Below, in pieces: positions 7,153-14,025 of a stretch of 64,000 bases of DNA. Under the pieces are notes generated by a model. It saw only the letters and a list, made by a program, of their open reading frames with translations, was not told the DNA's origin and did not search any database. This stretch comes from Ferrovibrio sp041906005. Its GTDB lineage: Bacteria > Pseudomonadota > Alphaproteobacteria > Ferrovibrionales > Ferrovibrionaceae. The stretch spans positions 3,162,001-3,226,000 of the forward strand of contig NZ_JAYRJY010000001.1 in NCBI RefSeq assembly GCF_041906005.1, given 5' to 3'. Both the position numbers and the translations under genes were made by a program. Position 1 is the first letter of the stretch; every line of letters starts with the position of its first letter.

Positions 7153-7938
7153 TCAGCGCAGGCGGGTCGCGGCCTGCAGCATTTCGTCCGATGCCGTGAT
7201 GGTTTTGGAATTCATTTCGTAGGCGCGCTGCGCGGTGATCAGGTTGGTGATTTCCTGCACCGGATTCACGTTCGAGGTTTCGACATAACCCTGACGCAAG
7301 GTGCCGAAGCCAACGGCATTCGGATTGCCAACGGTTGGCTGGCCGGACGCCGCGGTCTCCAGGAACAGGTTGTCGCCTGTCGCTTCCAGGCCGGCCTCGT
7401 TAATGAAGGTGGCAAGCTGGATCTGGCCGAGCTGCTGCGCGTTGGTCTGACCGGCAATGCGCGCCTCGACGATACCGGTGGCATCGATGCTCACCGACAA
7501 CGCACCCTGCGGCACGGTGATGGCCGGATTGAGCAGGTAGCCGTCGACCGTCACCATCTGGCCCTGCGCGTTGATCTGGAACGAGCCGGCGCGGGTATAG
7601 GCGGTTTCACCCGATGGCAGCGTCACCTGGAAATAGCCCTTGCCGCTGATGGCCAGATCGTAGGTGTTGCCCGTCGTGGTCAGGTTGCCTTGTTCGTGGA
7701 TGCGATAGACGCCGGCCGTGCGCACGCCGACACCGATCTGGATGCCTGAGGGCACAATGGTATTGGCATCGGAGGACGAAGAGCCTGGGCGACGCATGTT
7801 CTGGTACAGCAGGTCCTGGAATTCCGCACGCTGGCGTTTGAACGCCGTCGTGCTCATGTTGGCGATGTTGTTCGAGATCACCTCGACATTAAGCTGCTGG
7901 GCCATCATGCCAGTGGCGCCGGTGCTGAGCGAACGCAT
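7153..7938 (-). CDS. flgG: flagellar distal rod protein FlgG
   Basis: This 261-aa protein, the standard FlgG length, forms the distal rod. The N-terminal rod signature appears as LNVEVISNNIANMSTTAFKR, the middle has GNTYDLAISGKGYFQV, and the C-terminus has VNPVQEITNLITAQRAYEMN, which packs in the helical rod core. It follows flgF by 25 nt. Confidence 0.97.
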   Translation of the reverse strand: MRSLSTGATGMMAQQLNVEVISNNIANMSTTAFKRQRAEFQDLLYQNMRRPGSSSSDANTIVPSGIQIGVGVRTAGVYRIHEQGNLTTTGNTYDLAISGKGYFQVTLPSGETAYTRAGSFQINAQGQMVTVDGYLLNPAITVPQGALSVSIDATGIVEARIAGQTNAQQLGQIQLATFINEAGLEATGDNLFLETAASGQPTVGNPNAVGFGTLRQGYVETSNVNPVQEITNLITAQRAYEMNSKTITASDEMLQAATRLR

Positions 7939-7963
7939 GGTTGGTTCTCCTGCTCTCTAGATC

Positions 7964-8689
7964 TTACGCGGTGCGCCCAAGCCGCTGGATCGCGGTGCGC
8001 ATACGCTCGTGCTCGGCATCCATCAGGCTTTGTGTGCCCTGATACTGCCGCAGCAATTCCATCATCGCCGTCATCTCGACGATCGGTTCAACGTTGGATG
8101 CCTCCAGCATGCCCTGCACCAGTGTGCTGCCGGCCGATGCGACCTGCGGTTCCTGGTCGGTGGCGTAAAGGCCCTGGGAGGTCTTGCGCAGTTCCTGTTC
8201 GTTTTCGAAGGAGACCAGATCGATCTTCGCGACCTGCTGCTGGCCCACGGAAACGGTACCGTCGGTCGCAATCACCGGGATATCCTGGGCATCCTGCGGG
8301 ATGATGATGTCGCGGCCCCGGCTATCCAGCAGCGGATGGCCGCCCGAGGTGACCAGGCGTCGGTCGGCATCCAGGCGCAGATGGCCGTCGCGGGTATAAC
8401 GGCGGCCCTGCGGGGTATCCACGGTCAGGTAGCCATTGCCGGTAATCGCCACGTCGTAGGTATTGCCGGTCTGCTCCAGTTTCCCGACGCGGGTATCGCG
8501 CAGAACGGCGAAATCATTGACAAAGCTGACCTTTTTCGCGTCGGTCGGGCCCTTGAGGTATTCCTCGAACAGTACGCGCTCGCCCTTGTAGGCGTTGGAA
8601 TTCATGTTCGCCAGATTGTTGGCCAGCACGTCCATCTCGCGTCGCATGCTCGAGAGACGGGACAGGCCGATATAGGTTGCGTTTTCCAT
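7964..8689 (-). CDS. flgF: flagellar proximal rod protein FlgF
   Basis: This 241-aa protein is a proximal rod component. It shares the rod fold: LANNLANMNSNAYKGER near the N-terminus, GNTYDVAITGNGYLTV in the centre and a C-terminal helix VEPIVEMTAMMELLRQYQ. It is the first gene of flgF-flgG-flgA-flgH, with a sigma-54 promoter candidate 40 nt upstream. FlgF marks the start of the late (class III) basal-body set. Confidence 0.96.
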   Translation of the reverse strand: MENATYIGLSRLSSMRREMDVLANNLANMNSNAYKGERVLFEEYLKGPTDAKKVSFVNDFAVLRDTRVGKLEQTGNTYDVAITGNGYLTVDTPQGRRYTRDGHLRLDADRRLVTSGGHPLLDSRGRDIIIPQDAQDIPVIATDGTVSVGQQQVAKIDLVSFENEQELRKTSQGLYATDQEPQVASAGSTLVQGMLEASNVEPIVEMTAMMELLRQYQGTQSLMDAEHERMRTAIQRLGRTA

Positions 8690-8728
8690 GACACCAAACT
8701 CGCGTTTAGCTGTTGCTGGGCCATCATT

Positions 8729-8745
8729 TGCAGGGCTTGTGCCAA
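8729..8745 (-). promoter_or_regulatory. sigma-54 promoter of flgF operon
   Basis: The minus strand reads TTGGCACAAGCCCTGCA, with GG and GC at the required 10-nt spacing. The -24 block is perfect over TTGGCAC and the -12 block is CTGCA instead of TTGCA. The predicted start is near 8717, giving a leader of about 28 nt. Confidence 0.75.
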
Positions 8746-8752
8746 CTCAATT

Positions 8753-8772
8753 TTTGCCGATAAACCGGCAAA
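8753..8772. promoter_or_regulatory. inverted repeat TTTGCCG-N6-CGGCAAA (FlbD-like site)
   Basis: Perfect 7-bp arms lie just upstream of the flgF sigma-54 element. The half-sites are the same as in the repeat upstream of flgI, which argues for a common activator such as FlbD. Confidence 0.55.
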
Positions 8773-8827
8773 TATTTTGGTTAATTCAGTCCGAAGGGGC
8801 ATTTTGGCCGAGGCGCGGCCGGGCCGA

Positions 8828-8846
8828 CCCGGCAAATTCTGCCGGG
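8828..8846. promoter_or_regulatory. inverted repeat CCCGGCA-N5-TGCCGGG (FlbD-like site)
   Basis: Perfect 7-bp arms surround AATTC. It lies about 85 nt upstream of the flgF sigma-54 element, a normal enhancer distance, and about 80 nt before fliL. Its CGGCAAA core matches the other two flagellar repeats. It could activate flgF, repress fliL, or both. Confidence 0.55.
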
Positions 8847-8923
8847 CGGTGACAAAGTGTTAACTGTGGGGCCTTACCAATGGCAGCCTAGACTGAATAG
8901 GCAGAGGCCAGGGATTCGCCGGC

Positions 8924-9418
8924 ATGAGTGACGAGACCGAAGGCCAAGAGGGCGACGAGCTCGAAGGCAAGAAGAAGAAGGGCAAGCGCGCGATCGTGAT
9001 TATCGTTGCCGCTGTTGTGCTGCTGCTCGTGCTGGGCGGCGGTGGCGCGGCCTATTTCTTCCTGTTCGCCGGCAAGCATGAGGAAGCCGAGGTCAAGCCC
9101 GAGTTGCCGAAAGTGACGGTTTTTTACGATCTGCCGGATATCCTGGTGAACCTGAATTCCACTGGCCGCCAGGCATCCTATCTGAAGCTGAAGGTGGCGC
9201 TGGAACATAACGATCCACTGGCGACGCCGAAGCTGAACGAGTTGTTGCCGCGTGTCACCGACAACTTCCAGATCTATCTGCGCGAATTGCGGCCGGATGA
9301 TCTGGTAGGATCGGCTGGCTTGTATCGACTGAAGGAAGAATTGCTGATCCGCGTCAATCAGGCGGTGGCTCCGATCAAGATCAATGATGTCCTGTTCAAG
9401 GAGATGTTGATCCAGTGA
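8924..9418 (+). CDS. fliL: flagellar basal-body-associated protein FliL
   Basis: This 164-aa protein is a single-pass inner-membrane protein that surrounds the stators and supports torque. A Lys/Glu-rich cytoplasmic head (about 1-21) precedes one membrane helix (IVIIVAAVVLLLVLGGGGAA, about residues 22-45). The periplasmic stomatin-like domain has LPDILVNLNSTGRQASYLKLKV and ends with VLFKEMLIQ, the typical FliL tail. fliM follows after 15 nt. Confidence 0.94.
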   Translation: MSDETEGQEGDELEGKKKKGKRAIVIIVAAVVLLLVLGGGGAAYFFLFAGKHEEAEVKPELPKVTVFYDLPDILVNLNSTGRQASYLKLKVALEHNDPLATPKLNELLPRVTDNFQIYLRELRPDDLVGSAGLYRLKEELLIRVNQAVAPIKINDVLFKEMLIQ

Positions 9419-9433
9419 CCAAGCGAGACAGTC

Positions 9434-10459
9434 ATGGCGGATAATACGGAAGAGGGCGCAGCCTGGGCTGGCGGCGGAGATGACGCCGGCGGTTCTACCC
9501 GCATCCTGAATCAGGACGAAATCGACAGCCTGCTTGGCTTTGATGCCAGCGTCGAGGAGGATGCGGATAAAGCCGGCATACGCGCGATCATCAATAGCGC
9601 GCTGGTCTCCTATGAGCGTCTGCCGATGCTGGAGGTGGTGTTTGACCGCCTCGTGCGTCTGATGACCACGTCCTTGCGCAATTTTACGTCCGACAACGTT
9701 GAAGTTTCGCTCGATAACATCACGTCCATCCGGTTCGGCGATTATCTGAATTCAATCCCGCTGCCAGCGATCCTGAGCGTCTTTCGCGCCGTGGAGTGGG
9801 ATAACTACGGCCTGCTGACGGTCGACAGTTCACTGATCTACTCGATCGTCGACGTGCTGCTGGGCGGACGTCGCGGTACGGCGGCGATGCGTATCGAAGG
9901 CCGCCCCTATACCACGATCGAACGCAACCTCGTCGAGCGTATGGTGAATGTCGTGCTCGACGACATGCGCGCCGCCTTCGAGCCGCTGGCGCCGGTTAAT
10001 TTCTCTTACGACCGTATCGAGACCAACCCGCGCTTCGCCACCATTGCCCGCCCTGCCAATGCGGCAATTCTTGCCCGCCTGCGCGTCGACATGGAGGATC
10101 GTGGCGGCCGCCTCGAGCTGATGCTGCCCTATGCGACACTGGAGCCGGTTCGCGAGTTGCTGCTCCAGATGTTCATGGGCGAAAAGTTCGGCCGTGACTC
10201 GATCTGGGAAAACCACCTTGCCACCGAATTGTGGTCCACCGATGTAGAAATCGAGGCGGTGCTGGACGAGCAGGTGATGACGCTCGGCCAGGTCATGAAT
10301 CTCGAGGTCGGCAAAACCATCATGTTCAACGCCACGCCTGAATCGGTGATCATGATGCGCTGCGGCGGCATTCCCATGGTGGAGGGCCGCATGGGCCGCA
10401 TGGGGAACAATATCGCAGTCAAGATCGACCGGACGTTGAAGAACCTGGGAGGTGTATGA
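9434..10459 (+). CDS. fliM: flagellar motor switch protein FliM
   Basis: This 341-aa protein is the C-ring switch protein that binds CheY-P and sets rotation. The N-terminal CheY-binding segment is LNQDEIDSLLGF (about residues 25-36). The CheC-like middle domain and the C-terminal SpoA domain (VDVEIEAVLDEQVMTLGQVMNLEVGK) are both present. The end of the gene contains the GGGAGG ribosome binding site of the next gene, and the stop overlaps that start. Confidence 0.97.
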   Translation: MADNTEEGAAWAGGGDDAGGSTRILNQDEIDSLLGFDASVEEDADKAGIRAIINSALVSYERLPMLEVVFDRLVRLMTTSLRNFTSDNVEVSLDNITSIRFGDYLNSIPLPAILSVFRAVEWDNYGLLTVDSSLIYSIVDVLLGGRRGTAAMRIEGRPYTTIERNLVERMVNVVLDDMRAAFEPLAPVNFSYDRIETNPRFATIARPANAAILARLRVDMEDRGGRLELMLPYATLEPVRELLLQMFMGEKFGRDSIWENHLATELWSTDVEIEAVLDEQVMTLGQVMNLEVGKTIMFNATPESVIMMRCGGIPMVEGRMGRMGNNIAVKIDRTLKNLGGV

Positions 10460-10962
10460 TGACGGTGACTCTGGTCGTCGAAATCGTCGTTGCCGTCCTG
10501 CTGGTGATCACCTTCACGATATCGTTGGTGCTCAACCGCAGGCTCGGAAACCTGCGCGCCAACCAGGATGAGATGCGCCGTCTGATCGGCGAGTTCGACA
10601 AGGCATTGGCCAAGGCGCGTCAGGGCGTGACGGAATTGAAGGCGGCTTCTGCCGGGGCTGATGCGGCGCATGACGAACGCATGAAGCAGGCCAAGATTTT
10701 GCGCGACGAACTTGGTTTCATGATCGAGACGGCTGACCGGCTGGCGGATCGTCTGGCCGGCGAGGCAAGTGGCAACCGTGCCGTTCGGCAAGAGGCTGCC
10801 AGCCAGCGCGGCCCTGAGAAGGCTCAGGAGCGACCTCAGCCCGTGACGCCATTCCCGACCAAGCGGCCGGCCGCCATGCCGGCAGGCAATCGGGATTTCA
10901 AGATTGAGCCACGTTCGGAAGCCGAGCGAGAACTGCTCATGGCCCTGAGGCAGGCGCGATGA
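10459..10962 (+). CDS. DUF6468 membrane-anchored coiled-coil protein
   Basis: This 167-aa protein has one N-terminal membrane helix (about residues 3-24), a long amphipathic helix to about residue 100, a Pro/Arg-rich linker and a short conserved end (EAERELLMALRQAR). It matches the DUF6468 proteins found between fliM and motE in alphaproteobacteria. It is probably an inner-membrane accessory of the motor or stator, but no function is proven. The ATG at 10459 is chosen over 10456 because it is 6 nt from GGAGG. It overlaps fliM (TGATG) and motE (ATGA). Confidence 0.75.
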   Translation: MTVTLVVEIVVAVLLVITFTISLVLNRRLGNLRANQDEMRRLIGEFDKALAKARQGVTELKAASAGADAAHDERMKQAKILRDELGFMIETADRLADRLAGEASGNRAVRQEAASQRGPEKAQERPQPVTPFPTKRPAAMPAGNRDFKIEPRSEAERELLMALRQAR

Positions 10963-11891
10963 CTGCGATACGGCAGCAGGCAGCAGACGGGCGATCCGGG
11001 AAATCCCGGCTTGCGCCGCGCGTGCGTATTCTGCCGTTGACGATCCTGGCCGTGGCGCTGTTGCTGGGGCTGAAGATCGGTTCGCTTTGGCAGGGCAGGG
11101 CGGAGTTGTTCGTCACGCCGGCCGGCGCGCAGCAGCAAGGCGCAGCAGGACAGCCCACCCAGTTGACCCCGCCGCCTGCCACGCAGCCGGCATCCCAGGC
11201 CCTGGCCCAGGCCCCGGCACAGCCCCAGCCCCCGGCGCAATCCCAGCCGCAATCGGCCGCGCCTTCACCGACTCAGGCCGCGCGCCCGGCCGGGGGCGGC
11301 GCCGCGCCATCATCAACGGTGCAGTCGCTGGCCGACCGCGACCCAACGACCTTTACCCGCGCCGAAATCGAACTGCTGGCCAATCTGGCCCAACGCCGTG
11401 ATCAGCTTGAGCAGCGTGCCCGCGAGATCGACTTGCGTGAAAGCCTGCTGGCGGCCGCGGAGAAGCGTATTGATGAACGCATTGCCGAACTCAAAAAGCT
11501 TGAAGGCAGCATCAAGCAGATCGTCCAGCAATACGACAAGCAGGAAGAACAGAACCTGCAGGGGCTGGTGAAGGTCTACGAGAACATGAAGCCCAAGGAT
11601 GCCGCCCGCATCTTTGAGAAGCTGGATGCCAACGTTCTGCTCGGCGTGGTCGAACGTATGAAAGAGGCCAAGCTGGCCGCCGTGCTGGCCGACATGAGCC
11701 CCGCCACGGCCCAGGACCTCACGGTGCGGCTTGCCACGCGCAAGCAGATTCCGCCCAGCCTGCGCGCCGGTGCGGAATCCCAGATCCAGCCCCCGGCCGG
11801 TGCGGCCCCGGCACCGGCTCGCCCTGCCGCGCCCGCTTCAACCGGCGCGGCACCTGCCACCCCGCCGCGCCCGGCGGGAGCGGGGGGCTGA
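10959..11891 (+). CDS. motE: MotE-family periplasmic motility protein
   Basis: This 310-aa protein resembles MotE, a periplasmic chaperone-like factor of the alphaproteobacterial motor (known as the MotC partner in Sinorhizobium), with an MgtE_N-like superhelical domain. An N-terminal anchor (ILPLTILAVALLLGLKIG) is followed by a Gln/Pro/Ala-rich linker (about 55-120), a coiled coil (about 135-195) and the MgtE_N segment EQNLQGLVKVYENMKPKDAA with ADMSPATAQDL. Both the linker and the C-terminal tail are long and low in complexity. No transporter domain is present, so it is not MgtE itself. Confidence 0.85.
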   Translation: MTAIRQQAADGRSGKSRLAPRVRILPLTILAVALLLGLKIGSLWQGRAELFVTPAGAQQQGAAGQPTQLTPPPATQPASQALAQAPAQPQPPAQSQPQSAAPSPTQAARPAGGGAAPSSTVQSLADRDPTTFTRAEIELLANLAQRRDQLEQRAREIDLRESLLAAAEKRIDERIAELKKLEGSIKQIVQQYDKQEEQNLQGLVKVYENMKPKDAARIFEKLDANVLLGVVERMKEAKLAAVLADMSPATAQDLTVRLATRKQIPPSLRAGAESQIQPPAGAAPAPARPAAPASTGAAPATPPRPAGAGG

Positions 11892-11899
11892 AAACACGG

Positions 11900-11914
11900 T
11901 TAATTATGGGTTAA
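11900..11914 (+). promoter_or_regulatory. CtrA-like box TTAA-N7-TTAA
   Basis: TTAA (11900-11903), seven bases, then TTAA (11911-11914) is an exact match to the full CtrA consensus of Alphaproteobacteria. It lies 130 nt upstream of the DUF1217 gene in an otherwise GC-rich context. CckA, the kinase that feeds CtrA, is encoded in the same window. Confidence 0.6.
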
Positions 11915-12043
11915 TGCGCTGTAAGTACAGGGAAAACTCTGTCTTGCCGTATTGCCCGCCACGGGAGTATTATTTCAACAGATTTCAAGCGCAGCCGCAG
12001 AAGGGGCCGCGCCGGTCATCACTGCCGCAGGAGGCGCGCAAGG

Positions 12044-13486
12044 ATGTCGATTGATCTGAGCATTTTGTACAGCGGCGCGAGCGCATCGTCGGGGACGATG
12101 TCGCCGACGGCGATGTATCGCAAGCTGCAGAAGCTTGCCGCCGAGAATGAAGCGAACAGCCAGCCGGATGCCGCCGTGGAGCAGGCCAAGACGGCTGCGC
12201 GCGAATTCACCAATGCTGCGATCAGACTGCAGAATGCCCAGGCCAAGGAAAACAACGCGCGCGTCCAGAACGACGTGATTTACTACAACAACCGTGCCGC
12301 GACAGCCACAACCGTCAGCGAGTTGATTAATGACGATCGTTTCATGCGCGTACTGGCCTATGGCAACGGTTATGAGGATCTGTTCAAGACAAATCCCCAG
12401 AAACTGCGCGACATCCTGACTAGCGATCTGAATGATCCTAATTCGGTGGCGCGGAAGGGGACATTGAAGGATCTGGAGCTGGCCAAGAAATATGGCTTTG
12501 GCTCGACCGGTGCGTTGCTGGACACGAATGGCAATGCGGTCGGTCTGGACAGCAACGGTAAAGTCGTCAACGACGGCACCATGGTTACGCCGCTTGATCC
12601 CGGATTGGCTCGTCTGCGCAAATTGCAGATCGATGCCAATGGCAAGGCGATGGTGACCAGCGGTTCGAAGAATCCGGCAGACGACGGAAAGCTGATCTTC
12701 GGTCCTGATATCGCGGCGCGGGATGCAAGCACATACTCGGCCAAGCAGAGCCTGGGTCTTCAGCAGGAACAGGCGGCGGCGCCAAATACGAAATCGGTGA
12801 ACTATTACGAATTTGATGGGCCGGAATTCCAGAATTTCCGTGACCGCAGAGACGTGCAGTCGGAAATCCAGTATTTCAAGGAAAACATCGCTGGGATTCA
12901 ATCGCTGGATGATTTCTTCAATAATCATCGCCTGCTGAAATTCGTGCTCTCGGCCTACGACCTCGAAAGCGAAGCCCAGTATCCCGGCAAGATCCGCAAA
13001 ATCCTGGAAAGCGATCTGACCGACGTCGACTCGCTGGCGAACCGCTTCCAGGACCCTCGTTACAAGAAAATGACTGAGGATTTGGGTTTTTCCATCTTCA
13101 AGGAAATGAAGCTCAAACTCGGCTCGACGGCGCTGGATTTGGCGCAGAAATACGAGCGTGTGAAATACGAGCAGCATCTCGACGAGCAGGCGCCCGGTGT
13201 GCGCGCCGCGATCGAGTTCTCCCGCCGCATCAAGGATGTGGACCTGACGGTGCAATTGCTGGGCGACAGCGTCCTGCGTGAGGTGATCACCGTCGCCAAC
13301 AACATCCCGAAGGAACTGGCCTACCAGGAAGTGGAAAGCCAGATAACGGCACTTGAGAAACGGGTTGACGTCAAATCGCTCAAGAGCGATCCCAACGAGA
13401 TCGAGAAAATGGTCACCCGTTATCTGACCTTCAAGGGCGCCGAAAGCAGCGGCGGGCAGAGTTATCTGCTGAATCTGCTCGGCTAG
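12044..13486 (+). CDS. DUF1217 family flagellar-cluster protein with internal duplication
   Basis: This 480-aa protein matches DUF1217 proteins, which accompany flagellar genes in alphaproteobacteria and have no settled function. It lacks a signal peptide and membrane helices. Two related modules are visible: one at about residues 88-150 (VSELINDDRFMRVLAY, then LTSDLNDPNSVA and KKYGFG), the other at about 286-350 (LDDFFNNHRLLKFVLSAYDL, then LESDLTDVDSLANRF and DLGF). Such repeats and the end-of-cluster position would suit an axial or cap-like export substrate, but this is inference. The start has GGAGG about 12 nt upstream, and a perfect CtrA box precedes it. Confidence 0.8.
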   Translation: MSIDLSILYSGASASSGTMSPTAMYRKLQKLAAENEANSQPDAAVEQAKTAAREFTNAAIRLQNAQAKENNARVQNDVIYYNNRAATATTVSELINDDRFMRVLAYGNGYEDLFKTNPQKLRDILTSDLNDPNSVARKGTLKDLELAKKYGFGSTGALLDTNGNAVGLDSNGKVVNDGTMVTPLDPGLARLRKLQIDANGKAMVTSGSKNPADDGKLIFGPDIAARDASTYSAKQSLGLQQEQAAAPNTKSVNYYEFDGPEFQNFRDRRDVQSEIQYFKENIAGIQSLDDFFNNHRLLKFVLSAYDLESEAQYPGKIRKILESDLTDVDSLANRFQDPRYKKMTEDLGFSIFKEMKLKLGSTALDLAQKYERVKYEQHLDEQAPGVRAAIEFSRRIKDVDLTVQLLGDSVLREVITVANNIPKELAYQEVESQITALEKRVDVKSLKSDPNEIEKMVTRYLTFKGAESSGGQSYLLNLLG

Positions 13487-13518
13487 GCTTCGCGCCGTTT
13501 TTCGGTTATGGCTGCCGG

Positions 13519-13905
13519 ATGGCGGCTGGTTCATCCCTTCCGATCCTGGTGGTCGACGATCATCGCACCATGCTGGCGATCATCGCCAAGCAGTTGCGTG
13601 ACATCGGTTTTCCGGAGGTCGACACGGTCGGCGATCCGATCACGGCATTGACGATGCTGCGCCGCCGGCGCTACCGCCTGATCCTGTCGGACTGGAACAT
13701 GACGCCGATGGACGGCCTGGCCTTCCTGAGGGCCGTGCGGAGTGATCCGGATTATGCCGCGATCCCGTTCGTGCTGATCACTGCGGAAAGCCGGCCCGAG
13801 GCGGTGGCCGAGGCGGGGCGGCTCGGGGTCGACGGGTTCATTCTCAAGCCGTTTGATTCCGCCAGCCTTAAAGCCCGCCTGACCGGCCTTCTTGGCCGGG
13901 TTTAA
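13519..13905 (+). CDS. CheY-like single-domain response regulator
   Basis: This 128-aa protein is one receiver domain with no output domain. The acidic pocket D13/D14 (VVDDH), phospho-acceptor D58 (LSDWNM), switch residue T88 (LITAES) and K110 (ILKPF) are all present, so it should be phosphorylated. The DWNM motif is typical of chemotaxis CheY. Its place beside flagellar genes makes a role at FliM likely, although several CheY paralogues usually exist in these bacteria and the cognate kinase cannot be read from here. Confidence 0.9.
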   Translation: MAAGSSLPILVVDDHRTMLAIIAKQLRDIGFPEVDTVGDPITALTMLRRRRYRLILSDWNMTPMDGLAFLRAVRSDPDYAAIPFVLITAESRPEAVAEAGRLGVDGFILKPFDSASLKARLTGLLGRV

Positions 13906-13958
13906 CTGCCGATCTGGTCGAAAGAACAATCTGTTAACAGTATCGCCTTATCCTGCCA

Positions 13959-13979
13959 CGCTTCTATAATTGCGAAGCG
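13959..13979 (+). promoter_or_regulatory. perfect -10 box inside an inverted repeat
   Basis: A consensus TATAAT (13965-13970) is flanked by CGCTTC (13959-13964) and GAAGCG (13974-13979). A bound repressor would cover the -10 box directly. No good -35 is visible. Transcription would begin near 13977, which excludes the GTG at 13984 as a likely start for the TPR gene. Confidence 0.45.
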
Positions 13980-14025
13980 CGGGGTGCGATTCTCCGCTGA
14001 GACCGGATCGACGCAGACAGGGAGC

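Noticed and set aside
8847..8923. CtrA box before fliL
   Set aside because: TTAACTG is present, but the second TTAA half is missing at the required distance (next TTAC is 10 nt on).
10959..11891. Magnesium transporter MgtE
   Set aside because: Only the N-terminal-like superhelix is present; there are no CBS or transporter domains, and context is flagellar.
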